Source: Galaxea fascicularis
Taxonomy: Eukaryota; Cnidaria; Anthozoa; Scleractinia; Euphylliidae
Assembly (NCBI GenBank): GCA_948470475.1
Contig: OX419347.1
Location: forward strand, 3,752,572-3,816,571
Direction of reading: 5' to 3'
DNA length: 64,000 bases
Shown: positions 44,601-54,348 of the stretch, piece by piece
Numbering within the stretch: the stretch's first letter is position 1
Layout: each line of letters starts with the position of its first letter
Translations under genes and position numbers: made by a program
The notes under the pieces: generated by a model
Seen by the model: the letters and a program-made list of their open reading frames with translations, nothing else
What the model was told of the DNA's origin: nothing
Database searches by the model: none

Positions 44601-47600
44601 GTGAATGAAAGCCCCTTGTTTAAACCAGACTTTTTATCTGAACGCATGGGGGCGATTTCCCCAGCTAATATCGATGTTTGAAAACAAAAAACAACAACAA
44701 CAACAACATCAACGACATTTTATTCAAACACACAAGTTTTTCGAGAAAATATTTTACACAACCCACAAAAAGCAATAGCTAGTCGAGGCGGGGGGTCAAG
44801 TTGAAAGAAAACAAAACTTAGATGCATAAAGCTAAGGTTTACAACTAAAGAAAAGAAGAGAAAAAAGGAAAAAAAGAAAAAGAAAGAAAAGCGAGATTAC
44901 ACGTCACTCTAAAAACAACGGATTTATTGAGTTACCTCAGCCACAAGGCTTAAGAATTTGAATAAGAGAAGCGACGTTTGAAAAAAAAATCTCTAGCAAG
45001 TTTTATTAAAACACTTTACTTTCTGGGCGTACGTGTTGATTCTCCTATTGCCACCTGTTTTAGAAACCTGCAACCCTTTAATTTTATACACGCAAAGATT
45101 CCCTTTTGAAAGGCGTAGTTTTTTTTCTATACTACCCCAGTTCTCCCAACTGGGGGCGCACCTATGACCTTTCCATTACCGGTTTGGGGTACCGGTTTAG
45201 GTGATCCCGTTTCACGCATGAATTTGAACAGAATTCCTGCATCACGTATACTTTTAACAACATTTGATTCATAAATTCACGAATCACGTATCTCTTTTGG
45301 TTCCTTTCACGCGTCACGCGCTAATCATCCCGCGTCACGCATAGACCCTTTGCTACCCTCTTAGTAGAGCCTATCTAACTTCTCCTTACCGTATCACTAG
45401 TTCTTCCGATGCAGAGCACATATAAGAACACAGGAAATGATTACCAGGGATCGGTTGAGTTAACCTTTATACAAATTCTCCATACAAGTAACATATGAAA
45501 TATTTGAGAACTGTTAGGAGAATATACATGTTGATATTGAGGATTAAAGTTCATATGGTAAACGCCCTGTAAGGCTCGCTTTCAAACCTCGAACATTTCA
45601 TGAACCGAATCGAATACTAATTAAGAAACTCTTTTGTTCTAACTTGTTTGCATTAGATTCGGCACATGAAGAGTTCCTCGTATAAACCGAACGTAAACTA
45701 CTGGGATATGATCGCCGACAACTGGCATACTCGCACTAAGAGTGGTGCTAGATTGTAAATTTTAAGCGTGACAAACGAATGATGGACACGGCTGTGATCT
45801 CAATACGATATGCTGAATTCTATGCGCATTACTTTTCGGTAATTAACTTTGATCTGTTGGCGTGCAGACCTACAGATGACGTCATTGAGTATCCTTTGTT
45901 CTTGTTTTATACATAATAGCAGAAAATTTCCAAATCCTCGAGGAGTTTATTGCAGATTAAACAGCGGAAGACGCAGTAAAAAAGCCTTGCTGACGTTGTT
46001 GAGAAGTATGAGAGAGTGGAGAGAGAGTGGAGAAAAAAATCGTTTTCTCGACGTAAAAATAAATAATTAGGAAAAAGAAACTTTCAAGGGGTCAATTACC
46101 TCCCGAAAATCATCAAAAATAACTCGAGAAATTTAGCATTCTGAACGATTCTTCATTCATTTTTCTACTTTTGTATTTCAGAGAATACGCCATGAAGTTG
46201 CTATTTCAGCTTCTTGTCTTTTTATTCGTTGCTGAAGCCGTCAGATCAAGATTGCAACTGAGCAAACTACCAGGCGCGCTGTCAAAAATTGGGAAGAAGT
46301 TTGGAAGTGCCGCGAATTATCTGGATGACATTCAGCACGTGGGGGATTTGGCAGGATACAATTTTGCTGTTCTGGGTACCTACTGGCGTTCAAACGCTTT
46401 GGCTGCCTTTTCACAAATGAAGAACGAAGAAAAGAAACAAGCAACCGAGACACTGCATCTTGCCATTTCCACCTTGGTCGTATGGGATGTTGGTCAAGGC
46501 ATACTCCAGCCCATTGCAGACACACTCATTAACAAGGTCATCAGACGGCACCAGAAGGACTTTTACAACACGGTGATTAAATTAAGGGAATACCGCCTGA
46601 TCTTCAACAGCGATCTAATCGACAGGGCCCCAACAGTGGGCCAAGCAGAAGCTTTGAAGGCACGGCTTCTTGAAGCGAAGACGGATGTCGTCGTGGCATT
46701 TCAAACAGACGTCGAAAAAGGCTGGTCGAAGTTCGTTAAAAACACAGCGATCTATGATGACATGGTGAAGAATTTAAAGGGAGTCAGAAAATGGGCGAAA
46801 GCTGCTAAATGGGCAGATGTATTGGCAGGACCTCTCTTCGATGCAGCGACCATCGCGTTTGGAGCATGGCAACTTTCAGAAGCTATTGAGAACGACGATC
46901 CATATGCGATCGCGTCAAGTTCCTTGAGTATAGCATCGGGTGTCGCTGGCATTACAGGCTTCGTTGTTGGCGCCCTGGCAACTGTAGGATCAACACTCGC
47001 TGCTGTCGCTGGCCCTGTTGGAGCAATCATCGGCGCCCTCTTAGGCATTGCATCCATAATCGTTGAGATAGTTGCAGCATTCAACCCTTACACACGGATC
47101 AACAAAGAAATCAAACTTATAAAAACCTTGAGAGACAACTCCAAGAAACTACTGGATGCCGACATGAAGAACCTTGCCAGTCTGGTGTCCAGCCGAAACA
47201 ACTTCACGTTTTCTTGGGTGTTTGAAGCAAACCAAGGGCTCATGGTGGAATACATTCATGGAAGAATCAAAGATTGGGAAGATCCACTGAAATTCAGGCT
47301 GGAGACCCCCGCCAGGGAAGAAAGCGGATACATAGTGGTAGGCAAGAATCGAAAATTCGACAAGGGAAGATATGGTGGAAATGTGTTCTTCAAACCGGGT
47401 GGTTTGACCAACCTTGGCTACGACTACTATGGAAAAAAGGCTATGCAGAAGTTTAAGGGCGCTACTGTACTGGTCAGTACAGCTTTTGTGGACGGAAAAC
47501 CTGATGTTGACTTAAAGGGCGTTGACATTAAGACTTACAACGACAAATACCCCAATGAACAGGACAATGTGGTCATCGACAACATGATCAGCATTGCCCC

Positions 47601-50600
47601 CAAGCACACTGTCCAAGTAAAGACCGGGGGCGGAGATGATGTCATTCAAATTAACGGAGTTATCGGGAAGCCTGGAGATAAGAAGTACTTCAGCGACCTC
47701 CGCTATGGGTATTACTTGGATGTAGAAGCCGGAGCCGCCAACACTGAGGCAAATACCGAGGCGGAAAACAACGTCCTTTCCTTTGAGGGTATGCCTTCGA
47801 AAAAGAGCAACATCATTGGCGTAAACTTTAATTTTAAAAATGAGTCCTTGCTTTATCGAATTGGCAATAAAGCATCGCCTAACAACATTCTGTGGGGAAG
47901 AGTAAAAGGCATAAAGATGTTTGTCGGTTCACCATTTGACGATATCGTCTACCTTACAAACGAGCAGAAGTATGTCGTACGTCAGAGTAGAGGAAAAAAC
48001 CAGTACTTTCTAGAGCTGAACAGCTGGAAACCTTTCCACATCACCATAGATGACCAGTGCGAAGAACCGGGCAAACTGACCATTTATACCAAGTTTTTGT
48101 CTTATGGTGACGTGAGGAGCTCGCATTTGATAACCTCAGAAGACAGAAGAACCCTTTACCTGTACGGGCGTCAAAGAAACCAAGCATGGCAACTGCGCGG
48201 TCAGATCTACTTTAACAGACGACGGGGAGGGTACCACGTGATACGTACAGAGAAAGATCGCGTGGAGAAGAGACTGGATAAATTTGGTACGTCCTTTTCT
48301 CCTCCTGGTGAGCGAAACTTGGATTTCTTTGATTCTGACAAGGACTACCATTATTACTCGGACCGCAATCTTCAGTCCGGCGACTGTGGGGTCTTCAAAG
48401 TCTTTCTTCACACACCACGTTTCCAGCGCGGAAGATACCGGCTTTACATGTATATGAGGAAGAATTCTAACGACTTTCTCATTATGACAACGGACTTTGT
48501 CCAAAAATGCATCAAGAAAACAAGGAGGGCCATCGCACTCGTTCGAAGCGGTTTTCATTCGACGTGGAAGTTCAAACTGATGGCAGCTGGAGATGTTCGC
48601 AATCTCCTTGATTGTCCCGGAACAGATTTGGAACTTGACATTGAATATTTTGAGAAGCTGATGGAGCAAAGGACAGACGGAAGTTTAAGGCTGGTGGTCG
48701 ACTTATGGCGTGATAAGCGTAGTTACATCGACATAGCCACAGAAATAAGAAAATTAGAAAACCGTCAGAAGTACCGTTTTGACAGGAACCTCGAAGGTAA
48801 CTTTGGCATTCCACAAGTGGTCACACTTGAACCCCCACAGGACAAAGATCCGTCCACAATTTCCAAATTTACACTTGACATGAAAGGAGGTCAGAAGGTG
48901 GATGAAGATTCTGTCATTTTCACCAAGTCGCTGTTGGATTGGCTTAAAGCAAACGAACGAAAGATGATGCTCAAGAAAGCAGGTGGAGGTACTTGGAAAC
49001 TGGAGATAACCAAGCAAGATGGAACGCCAAGCCATGAGGTGACGCTGAAGAATATCGAACGAATCGACTTTGAAGCAAAAGATAGTTCCTTTAGGCAGCC
49101 TGTTATTCCAGATTTGGCAGCCGAGACCAAGACCTCAATCGACCTGGCAAGCCTCACTGCTTATAAGAATAGACGAGGAAAAATGTATTATGACCATCGT
49201 TTTAACGATTGCTATCGTGCAGGGAAAGAGAAGTTATAATTATAAGGAAATGATATGGAACGCACCGGTTTATGTAGAGAAGGTGTGCATGCTCCCTTAA
49301 CCAGTATAATGGCATGATTAAACAAAACCACATTTAAGTCTGCATTGTCCTCATAAATAAATACCGATGAATCAGGCATTGTAACTAGTGTAGTTATGAC
49401 AACGGTATTAATTGTGCATTACTTCTTAATGAATCGAATTAAAATGTTCATTAAAGCGGTAAATCGTAAATCATTTTGTTTATCTGTGGAAAACAAACTA
49501 ACTTTAGAACGGACTGAACAAACAACAATCTCTTATGTAGTACATATTTTTCATATCAAAAGTTATATTATCTTAAGTCGCTCGGGTGAATTGCTTCCAC
49601 CACTTTCAAAATCCATAGGCCGGATTCACGAAGGCATCCTAAGCACTAAGAACCTTCTAAGATCTAACTAAGGAGATCAGGGGTATTCACGAAGTTCCCT
49701 ATTTTAAGACGTCTCCATTTTCCTCCTATATTTAGGAGGTCAAATTTGATCTCTTGAGTTCTTGAGACGTCAAATTCACAGTCAGATGGGGGCAGCCACA
49801 TCGCTTTGCGCTCAAGCTCCACGGCGTAAACCCGTATTCCGTGACCGTTCCAATGTTCTCGAGTAGTAAAACGAACTCAGATAGGGGCAGGCATATTTTT
49901 TTTTGCGCTCAAGCTCCACGGCGTAAACGCGTATTCCGTGACCGTTCCAATGTTCTCGAGTTGTAAAACGAACTCAGATAGGGGCAGGCATATTTTTTTT
50001 TGCGCTCAAGCTCCACGGCGTAAACGCGTATTCCGTGACCGTTCCAATGTTCTCGAGTTGTAAAACGAACTCAGATAGGGGCAGGCATATTTTGTTTTGC
50101 GTTCAAGCTCTACGGCGTAAACGCGTATTCTGTGACCGTTCCAATATTCTCGGTTGTAAAATGAAAATCTGCTGAAGCAATATCGTTTCCCGATCTCCAG
50201 GTCAGAAAATTGTGAACAAATAGAATTTCTTAAGAAAAAACTTGGACAAGTCCACACGTCGCAAGGAAAGCAAGTTTTACTCAGCATTTAAAAATGTCAC
50301 GCTTCCGACATCTCCAGGTTTCCAGCACTTTCAAAATCTAGGTTCCTACCTCTTTACCCAGACTTCTCATCAAACTCCCGCCCCCTGACTACAAAGTCAG
50401 GGATTTCAGATTGGTACTAGAACGAATAAAGAGATGTACCGTGCAGCGTCTCACTGCTAGGTAAATGAGAAAACGTTACGTTAAACGCTTTCTTTACTGA
50501 CATAACAGCGTTTAGTATAGCGCACCCTTTTTCATTTACCTGTGGTTTGATGCTAAATATTAATGAATGTGACTAACACGACCCAACGTTTAGACACTTC

Positions 50601-53600
50601 TACCTAGTGTCTTCATCAGGGGTGATCTAACGTTGCAAAAAGGATACTTTGATACGCTCACTAATTAAAGATCTTTTCTTTTAATAAGGTGTAAGCAGGT
50701 GTCAGGTAAACGGCTGCCATCATCACCAGAGTAGCATGCATCAAACCATGTTTGATTGATTACCAAATTGCAGTATGAACCTTATGCTAATTAAGTCTGG
50801 GATAATTATCTTAAAATGAACATAGCACTGTAATAAAGCGTGATAAGCCTTAACTGGACTTACCTGTTATATGCCCCAGAGAATTCGAGGAACTTGGATC
50901 CTTGGAGTGGCCCATGCCATAAATAAGACTTTCTATCATAAAATATTAACAGCTCAATAGGGTAAATACCCTGTGATATGCTGCATGATGAGACAATAAG
51001 CTTGATATTTAAGAAATCTTCACTTGAGTCAAACCATGGCTCTTCCACACTGTGGCAGGCAGTTAGGTAACCTTGTGAATGGAGATGACTTCTAAACTGG
51101 GACTAAAGAAATATAATTGCAAATTATTAGCCTATAAACTGTTGACTGTTGTTTGTTATTCAAAAGGTGAAGCACCCATTTCTAAGAGTAAAAAGTATGA
51201 CAACACCAAGGAAGAAAATTTTGTTAACTTCTTTGGGTAAAAAGGTGCTTATTAGTTCCTGCCCTCTTCAACTTAGTATCATCACCTCTGTGTTCTACTG
51301 GGAAAAACATTTTAATTTGCTTTGGTTGATTAATTTTTTCAACCAGCTGAGAAATTAACTCAGCTGAAATAATTGAAAACAAAGGGTAGAGTCTGCTGAC
51401 ATATAAGTAGCCAACAAACAAAATGGCGGTCATGTAGTTTCAGTCTTTGTTTCAGTTCAATTTTCACTTTTATTACACCCATTTTGAAATCACTGGTTAT
51501 TGTTACAATCTGTTTGGCTCTTAAAAGAACAATTTATTCAGAAATCATACATTTTTTTGCTCTAAATCACATCAAAATTCAAAACCGGGTTTCCGAAGTG
51601 AAGATTACATAAATATTAAATTAAAGATTGAAAAAAAAAAACCCGTGGTTTTTCAAAATGGGTGTAATAAAGTGGTAATTGGAGTTCATGGCATGCAATT
51701 TTGGCCTGAAGTCATATGTGTGATTTGAAATCACAGCTACATGTATGATTTCGAAGCAAATTGCACTGCACTCAGTTCAATTACCATTAATTAACACTTT
51801 GTAAGTGAGTCAATAAAGATGTAGGTCAGACTAAAAGATTCATATCAGTGTGGCAACAACTTTACCAGTATTCACAGAACCAGTATTTACAAAAGGATGA
51901 GGTTTGACTCATTTACTACAAAAAACTGTTGCAACAATAAGGTTCATACCCATTTTCTGACACAACAGTCCAGGCCTTTTCCAGGACCCATAATGCAAAT
52001 TCAGTTTTTTTTTTAGTTGTCTTCTGGTTGCTGCTTAAAATCTATCAAGAAACCTCTATTACTTGAGCTTACAGACTCCCAGGACCTCATTTTCAATGAC
52101 TTTCCAGTCTTGGAAAATGCAAGACTAAAATTCAAGTACAGTCAACAATTTCCAGGACCAGTACAAAACCTGATTATACTGACTTCATTTTTAAAATCAT
52201 GGAATGTAAAGGAAATGCTGTATGACATCTTTGAATCAAATTAGAGATGACACACAAATAAAAATTAATGCCAACCAAATTATAGGATACAGTGCAGGGC
52301 CACATATTTGCATACCACTGCATAACTATTTCTAAACCAGTAATATACAGTTGAACCTCTCTACAACGACCACCTTCGGGACAGAGGAAAGTAGCTGTTG
52401 TCAAGAGGTGGCTGTCAAGGGGAGGAGCAGTGTAATTTGACACTTGTTAATTTTTTTAGGGGGGTATGGCATTTTTGTTTTCAAATACTGCTTATTGTAG
52501 CATATAGATATGTGGCATAATTGAAATATATCTCAATAAAACAGAAACAAAAATTCAGAAGAAAAACAAGGTGTAGTGAGTGATCCATCCCTAAACACGT
52601 TCCACCATTGTGCAGACCAAAAACACACCAAACAGATTACGTTTTCCTACATTTTACAATAAAAAATGAGTTTTGGGGTACACCGTCCTCATGTTGATAA
52701 CCTGGCCATTGTCGAGCGGTTACTTTAGGAGTTGGGACACCCTTTCATGGCTGTTGCTGTGGTGGAGAGGTGGCTGTTGTAGAGAGGTTTAAGTAAAAGT
52801 GAATGTGAGAAACATCCGCCAGGACAAAAAAAAAGGCCATTATAGAGAGGTGGCCGTTGCACAGAGGTGGCCATTAGTGGAGGTTTGACTGTATCTGGTT
52901 CTACAAAAGCCTCCAACACAAGTAAATACAGTGAACTATAGCTACTGCAGAATGCCTATGGATTATTTATGAAGATCAGATGTCAGATGTCAGACGTTCC
53001 ACTCTAACCACTAGAACATGAATGACACTGAATACTCACTATCAATGCAACCAGTGGTTGATTTTGCTCTGCCTGCCATTCTGAACTTATGACACCAAAT
53101 GTGAATCCTTGTAATTGGTGGTCACAAAGCAATTCACAGTCATTACTTTCATGACTCTGAAAGCTAGTTGAATTCCTTGCCAGTAAATTGGAAAGAGGTG
53201 GGTAAAACAAAAAAATTGGAACCCCATGTTCCCTGCTCACTTCTGTAAAGATTTTCAAATGTTTCTAAGAAATAGAAAGGAGAACACCATTAGTGATATC
53301 CACAATCAAAGTTCCTGCCCAGGGGGTGATACACCTTACAACAGCTCTAAAATAATGTTTTACCTTTTCTCATAAATAGAATCTGACCTCTATTTTGGAT
53401 CTCTGGATAAAAAGGTCAGTGCCCTGTGGCTTCCCACTATGACACAGGGCAGCCTCTCATAAGGCCCCATTGGCGGTTATCAGGATACAGGATATCAAGG
53501 TAAATGATTATGAGGATACAGAATATTTGGGAGAAAAATTAACAGGATACTGGATAATTCAAAAAGAGATCCCAGGATATTGAACATCAACAAACCATAG

Positions 53601-54348
53601 GAATTAACAGGATATGGGATTTAAGCCGAAAAATGATGGCATACGATACAGGATACTCAAACCCCCCACCCTGCTTAATGGGGTCTCTCTCATAATCATC
53701 TGAACAGAAAACAAAGAATAATTACTATACATACCACAAATACTTTTCTATGGTTTTGGAATAGGAGTAATCTTTCAAGACTTGCTAAGACTCTGAACCT
53801 AGAAATTAACTGTTGCAAAGACATTTGTTTCATTGCACAACCCTCAATAAAATTGTGCTCTTCAAACATCTGATTTCCTTGGCCCAACCACCTCGGAACA
53901 TATAGTATAGCCCCAAGTGTGAACATATATAGCAAGAGAGGAAGTCAAATTTAAGTTATTGTGCATGAAAATTCATTGTTATCACCAAAAATCATTCTCA
54001 ATAACGAAGTCAATCACATTGACTGTTTATAAGCTGAGGCACTGTGGGCCATTCCATTTAAACCTCCACCCACCTCTGAAAAAGGACCATTTTGTTCAAA
54101 GATCATAGAGCCGACTGGCTTACCCCTCCCCACAAGAATTCCAACGTCCACAATGGCGGGGTAAAGGGGGGTCCATAAAAAATGGCGTACCCCTGTACCG
54201 ACGATTTTAAGCCTAAATAAAAACAGGTAAAACACACCGTGTTGTCAAGAGCTTTCAGGGATAATAACTGCAAAAACATAAAGGTTAAAGAGACCGTCAA
54301 AAGTGACACAAGGATTATCCATCGTCTGGAAAATATCCTTTGCTTCAT
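32684..54348 (-). CDS. FKTN: Fukutin homologue, seven exons, 438 aa
   Basis: Exons (minus strand order) 54238-54348, 53040-53264, 50864-51102, 34091-34353, 33701-33834, 33335-33465 and 32684-32897 join in phase 0,0,2,1,0,2 to 1317 nt. Fukutin is a Golgi ribitol-phosphate transferase that adds the first ribitol-5-phosphate to the O-mannosyl glycan of alpha-dystroglycan. Visible here: N-terminal signal anchor ([19 protein letters not shown]), the stem-region motif [11 protein letters not shown] in exon 3, and the C-terminal LicD-like nucleotidyltransferase core with [27 protein letters not shown] (the DxD metal site), [24 protein letters not shown] and [18 protein letters not shown], ending DWGEVIQLF. 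Length is close to the vertebrate protein. Intron 3 is 16.5 kb and hosts a transposon and an antisense gene; intron 6 holds a partial copy of exon 7. Head to head with the FAM151 homologue. Confidence 0.9.
32838..33155 (-). repeat. Tandem duplication of fukutin exon 7 acceptor region
   Basis: Copy B (32838-32996) contains the working exon 7 start; copy A (32999-33155) repeats intron end, acceptor (GGCAG at 33062-33066 inverse) and the first about 21 codons. Copy A reads [14 protein letters not shown] in the same phase but runs to a stop within about 11 further codons, whereas copy B reads [13 protein letters not shown] and continues to the normal C terminus. Inclusion of copy A would truncate the protein. 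Confidence 0.85.
34800..34923. repeat. Imperfect inverted-repeat element (GCGGCCATGTTG arms)
   Basis: CACGTGACAAGGCGGCCATG on the left is matched by an inverse on the right (CAACATGGCCGCCATGACG then GTCACATG). A short hairpin element typical of dispersed MITEs, adjacent to the next foldback. Confidence 0.6.
34929..35104. repeat. 176-bp foldback, copy 1
   Basis: Perfect 64-bp arms (34929-34992 and 35041-35104) starting ATAGGCCATTTCC; central loop 48 bp. Same length and nearly the same sequence as the copy at 40316-40491. Confidence 0.9.
35411..37377 (+). CDS. Transposon-encoded SWIM zinc finger / YqaJ-like nuclease, 631 aa
   Basis: Two exons, 35411-35574 (ATG 25 bp inside the left TIR boundary) and 35646-37377 (acceptor TTAATTAG), join in phase 2. 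The N-terminal part has [14 protein letters not shown] and LKHKYFGFYF, then a SWIM-type zinc finger with [20 protein letters not shown] (about residues 195-232), and a C-terminal lambda-exonuclease/YqaJ fold (about 383-560). Its signatures are [30 protein letters not shown], the acidic [16 protein letters not shown] (the E-x-K motif) and [10 protein letters not shown]. It should be a nuclear, metal-dependent nuclease that assists excision or repair during transposition; the exact step is unknown for this group. No stop or frameshift is seen. Typical YqaJ proteins carry SPDG, here FPDR. Confidence 0.85.
37378..38504. other. Spacer between convergent transposon genes
   Basis: AT-rich, non-coding. 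It includes AATAAA-type signals near 37600 for the plus-strand gene and probably the 3' UTR of the transposase. No repeat structure recognised. Confidence 0.5.
38505..39998 (-). CDS. THAP-domain DDE transposase of the ISL2EU-type element, 497 aa
   Basis: ATG at 39996-39998 is chosen because it directly precedes the THAP zinc finger; the open frame upstream lacks an [19 protein letters not shown]-type [14 protein letters not shown] and FP residues (about 1-85), for binding the TIRs. A Ser/Thr-rich linker and short coiled coil ([18 protein letters not shown]) follow. A helix-turn-helix ([20 protein letters not shown]) precedes a DDE_Tnp_4-like catalytic core: [12 protein letters not shown] (D about 324), RWLADKGF (D about 399) and [13 protein letters not shown] (E about 447). 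All three acidic residues are present and no disruption is seen, so an active enzyme is plausible. It is divergent from, and convergent in transcription with, the YqaJ gene. Confidence 0.85.
   Translation of the reverse strand: MPFSCSVAGCGHKSWKNNTLTYYSFPKEVKLRRKWIRALSLRHKNYKWKSSDRVCSAHFPGGHKYGTNNIPSIFPRRDLKSGNIVWPVDISSLLRDNSCPTEEDKNKSTSTASVDSVKITTKTVLVNAENFQTKSKSDNDNVVVQQALDVKENQDCTCRHEINRLLERIKSLEEQRKIERFGINRFLLSDSDIRFYTGLPDYKTFLALYNFLKPRLGFQLNYNNGYTNVSKHPSYVVSRGRPRNLLDIDELFLTMNRLRLGLLEKDLADRFNTDQTEVSKIFSTWVDRMHDCLGQLSFVTDRDTMKRFLPSCFKPEHEDVYLIIDCTELFIEKSSQVIQQSATWSEYKGHNTGKALIGLSPIMLPAFVSEVYPGSISDEEILSVSGILALAQRGDRWLADKGFIVQHILDDYGVRVDTPVKLEGKKQFTEEEDVHNRKNSQVRVHVERAIRRIKVFRILKGNIPIRYGHLLSKLWKVCCWLTAFLPPLINGEEEHEE
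40316..40491. repeat. 176-bp foldback, copy 2
   Basis: Same element as 34929-35104 with perfect long arms; the flanks TACAAT...ATTGTA extend the pairing by a few bases. It lies 185 bp outside the right TIR of the ISL2EU-type transposon. Confidence 0.9.
40866..41238 (+). pseudogene. Myb/SANT-like (NAIF1-type) transposon-associated gene, broken by one stop
   Basis: From ATG 40866: a basic start ([10 protein letters not shown]), then [29 protein letters not shown] and EVREKW, the conserved helices of the Myb/SANT-like domain found in Harbinger partner proteins and NAIF1. A TAA at 41079-41081 interrupts the domain, yet the same frame continues sensibly beyond it ([20 protein letters not shown]) to 41238. 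The stop is one base away from a Lys codon. Preceded by a stretch rich in GGTTAA/TTAACC motifs (40660-40830). Probably a remnant of a Harbinger-type element. Confidence 0.55.
41239..41592. other. No gene recognised
   Basis: Nothing supported; leads into the satellite array. Confidence 0.4.
41593..42125. repeat. Satellite array, about 107-bp unit, five copies
   Basis: The phrase GTAGCTTTCATTTGAATGG recurs at about 41593, 41699, 41807, 41913 and 42021, each followed by ACACTTTGGGATTTCATCC and CAGACTCAAAACT. Alternate units are more alike, suggesting a dimeric (about 214-bp) higher-order unit. Confidence 0.9.
42126..46181. other. Fukutin intron 3 / upstream region of the 1015-aa gene
   Basis: No coding exon supported. 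A possible noncoding first exon for the downstream gene ends at a donor TTTTG/GTAAGTTG (about 42718). Simple repeats: CAA-rich 44683-44711 and AG-rich 44839-44890. A repeat with CACGAATCACG/CACGCGTCACG phrases lies at 45190-45350. Confidence 0.4.
46192..49239 (+). CDS. Large secreted protein with RTX/pore-former-like layout, 1015 aa
   Basis: Single coding exon, acceptor TATTTCAG at 46181/46182, ATG 46192, TAA 49237-49239. Signal peptide [19 protein letters not shown]. Residues about 20-230 are helical and charged; about 240-298 form a long Gly/Ala-rich hydrophobic segment ([39 protein letters not shown]) like the helical hairpins of bacterial pore-forming toxins. Downstream are beta-rich segments with Gly-Asp motifs reminiscent of RTX/hemolysin calcium-binding rolls ([14 protein letters not shown] about 479, [11 protein letters not shown] about 578). 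The C-terminal 400 residues are unrecognised. Whether it is toxic, a defence protein or something else cannot be told. It lies antisense inside fukutin intron 3, and its lack of coding introns beside intron-rich genes raises a question of acquisition by transfer or retroposition. No disruptions seen. Confidence 0.75.
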   Translation: MKLLFQLLVFLFVAEAVRSRLQLSKLPGALSKIGKKFGSAANYLDDIQHVGDLAGYNFAVLGTYWRSNALAAFSQMKNEEKKQATETLHLAISTLVVWDVGQGILQPIADTLINKVIRRHQKDFYNTVIKLREYRLIFNSDLIDRAPTVGQAEALKARLLEAKTDVVVAFQTDVEKGWSKFVKNTAIYDDMVKNLKGVRKWAKAAKWADVLAGPLFDAATIAFGAWQLSEAIENDDPYAIASSSLSIASGVAGITGFVVGALATVGSTLAAVAGPVGAIIGALLGIASIIVEIVAAFNPYTRINKEIKLIKTLRDNSKKLLDADMKNLASLVSSRNNFTFSWVFEANQGLMVEYIHGRIKDWEDPLKFRLETPAREESGYIVVGKNRKFDKGRYGGNVFFKPGGLTNLGYDYYGKKAMQKFKGATVLVSTAFVDGKPDVDLKGVDIKTYNDKYPNEQDNVVIDNMISIAPKHTVQVKTGGGDDVIQINGVIGKPGDKKYFSDLRYGYYLDVEAGAANTEANTEAENNVLSFEGMPSKKSNIIGVNFNFKNESLLYRIGNKASPNNILWGRVKGIKMFVGSPFDDIVYLTNEQKYVVRQSRGKNQYFLELNSWKPFHITIDDQCEEPGKLTIYTKFLSYGDVRSSHLITSEDRRTLYLYGRQRNQAWQLRGQIYFNRRRGGYHVIRTEKDRVEKRLDKFGTSFSPPGERNLDFFDSDKDYHYYSDRNLQSGDCGVFKVFLHTPRFQRGRYRLYMYMRKNSNDFLIMTTDFVQKCIKKTRRAIALVRSGFHSTWKFKLMAAGDVRNLLDCPGTDLELDIEYFEKLMEQRTDGSLRLVVDLWRDKRSYIDIATEIRKLENRQKYRFDRNLEGNFGIPQVVTLEPPQDKDPSTISKFTLDMKGGQKVDEDSVIFTKSLLDWLKANERKMMLKKAGGGTWKLEITKQDGTPSHEVTLKNIERIDFEAKDSSFRQPVIPDLAAETKTSIDLASLTAYKNRRGKMYYDHRFNDCYRAGKEKL
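49356..49361 (+). terminator. Poly(A) signal AATAAA
   Basis: AATAAA 117 bp after the stop of the 1015-aa gene. Confidence 0.5.
49770..50160. repeat. Satellite array, 97-bp unit, four copies
   Basis: The anchor CTCAAGCTCCACGGCGTAAA occurs at 49811, 49908, 50005 and (diverged) 50102, an exact 97-bp period; each unit also has CGTATTCCGTGACCGTTCCA. Units 2 and 3 are almost identical. Confidence 0.95.
50161..50584. other. No gene recognised
   Basis: Intron 3 of fukutin; a dispersed-repeat-like stretch without coding signal. Confidence 0.4.
50585..50622 (-). ncRNA. Second hammerhead-like motif, Penelope 3' remnant
   Basis: On the minus strand CTGATGA (50613-50619) is followed by a 5-bp hairpin (GACAC/GTGTC) and TAAAC where a hammerhead would have GAAAC. 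The layout matches the motif at 1096-1130. No Penelope reading frame lies nearby, so it is probably a solitary 3' fragment. Confidence 0.4.
51440..51690. repeat. Inverted-repeat element with TTATTACACCCATTTTGAAA arms
   Basis: The left arm (about 51450-51491) and right arm (about 51645-51690) are inverse copies with a few mismatches. Probably a MITE in fukutin intron 2; no protein encoded. Confidence 0.65.
52348..52891. mobile_element. TA-flanked MITE with internal CGACCACC/GGTGGCC repeats
   Basis: The ends CAGTTGAACCTCTCTACAAC and the inverse of GGAGGTTTGACTG are flanked by TA (52346-52347 and 52892-52893). Internal phrases such as AGAGGTGGC(T/C)GTTG recur several times. TA duplication and CAG ends suggest a mariner-type family. 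Located in fukutin intron 2; related diverged phrases occur near 26150 and 58690. Confidence 0.75.

Noticed and set aside
48136..49157. Several antisense frames opposite the 1015-aa gene
   Set aside because: Shadows of a well-supported coding strand; none has an independent motif.
54014..54235. Separate minus-strand gene of 73 codons downstream of fukutin exon 1
   Set aside because: It is read-through into fukutin intron 1 in another frame.
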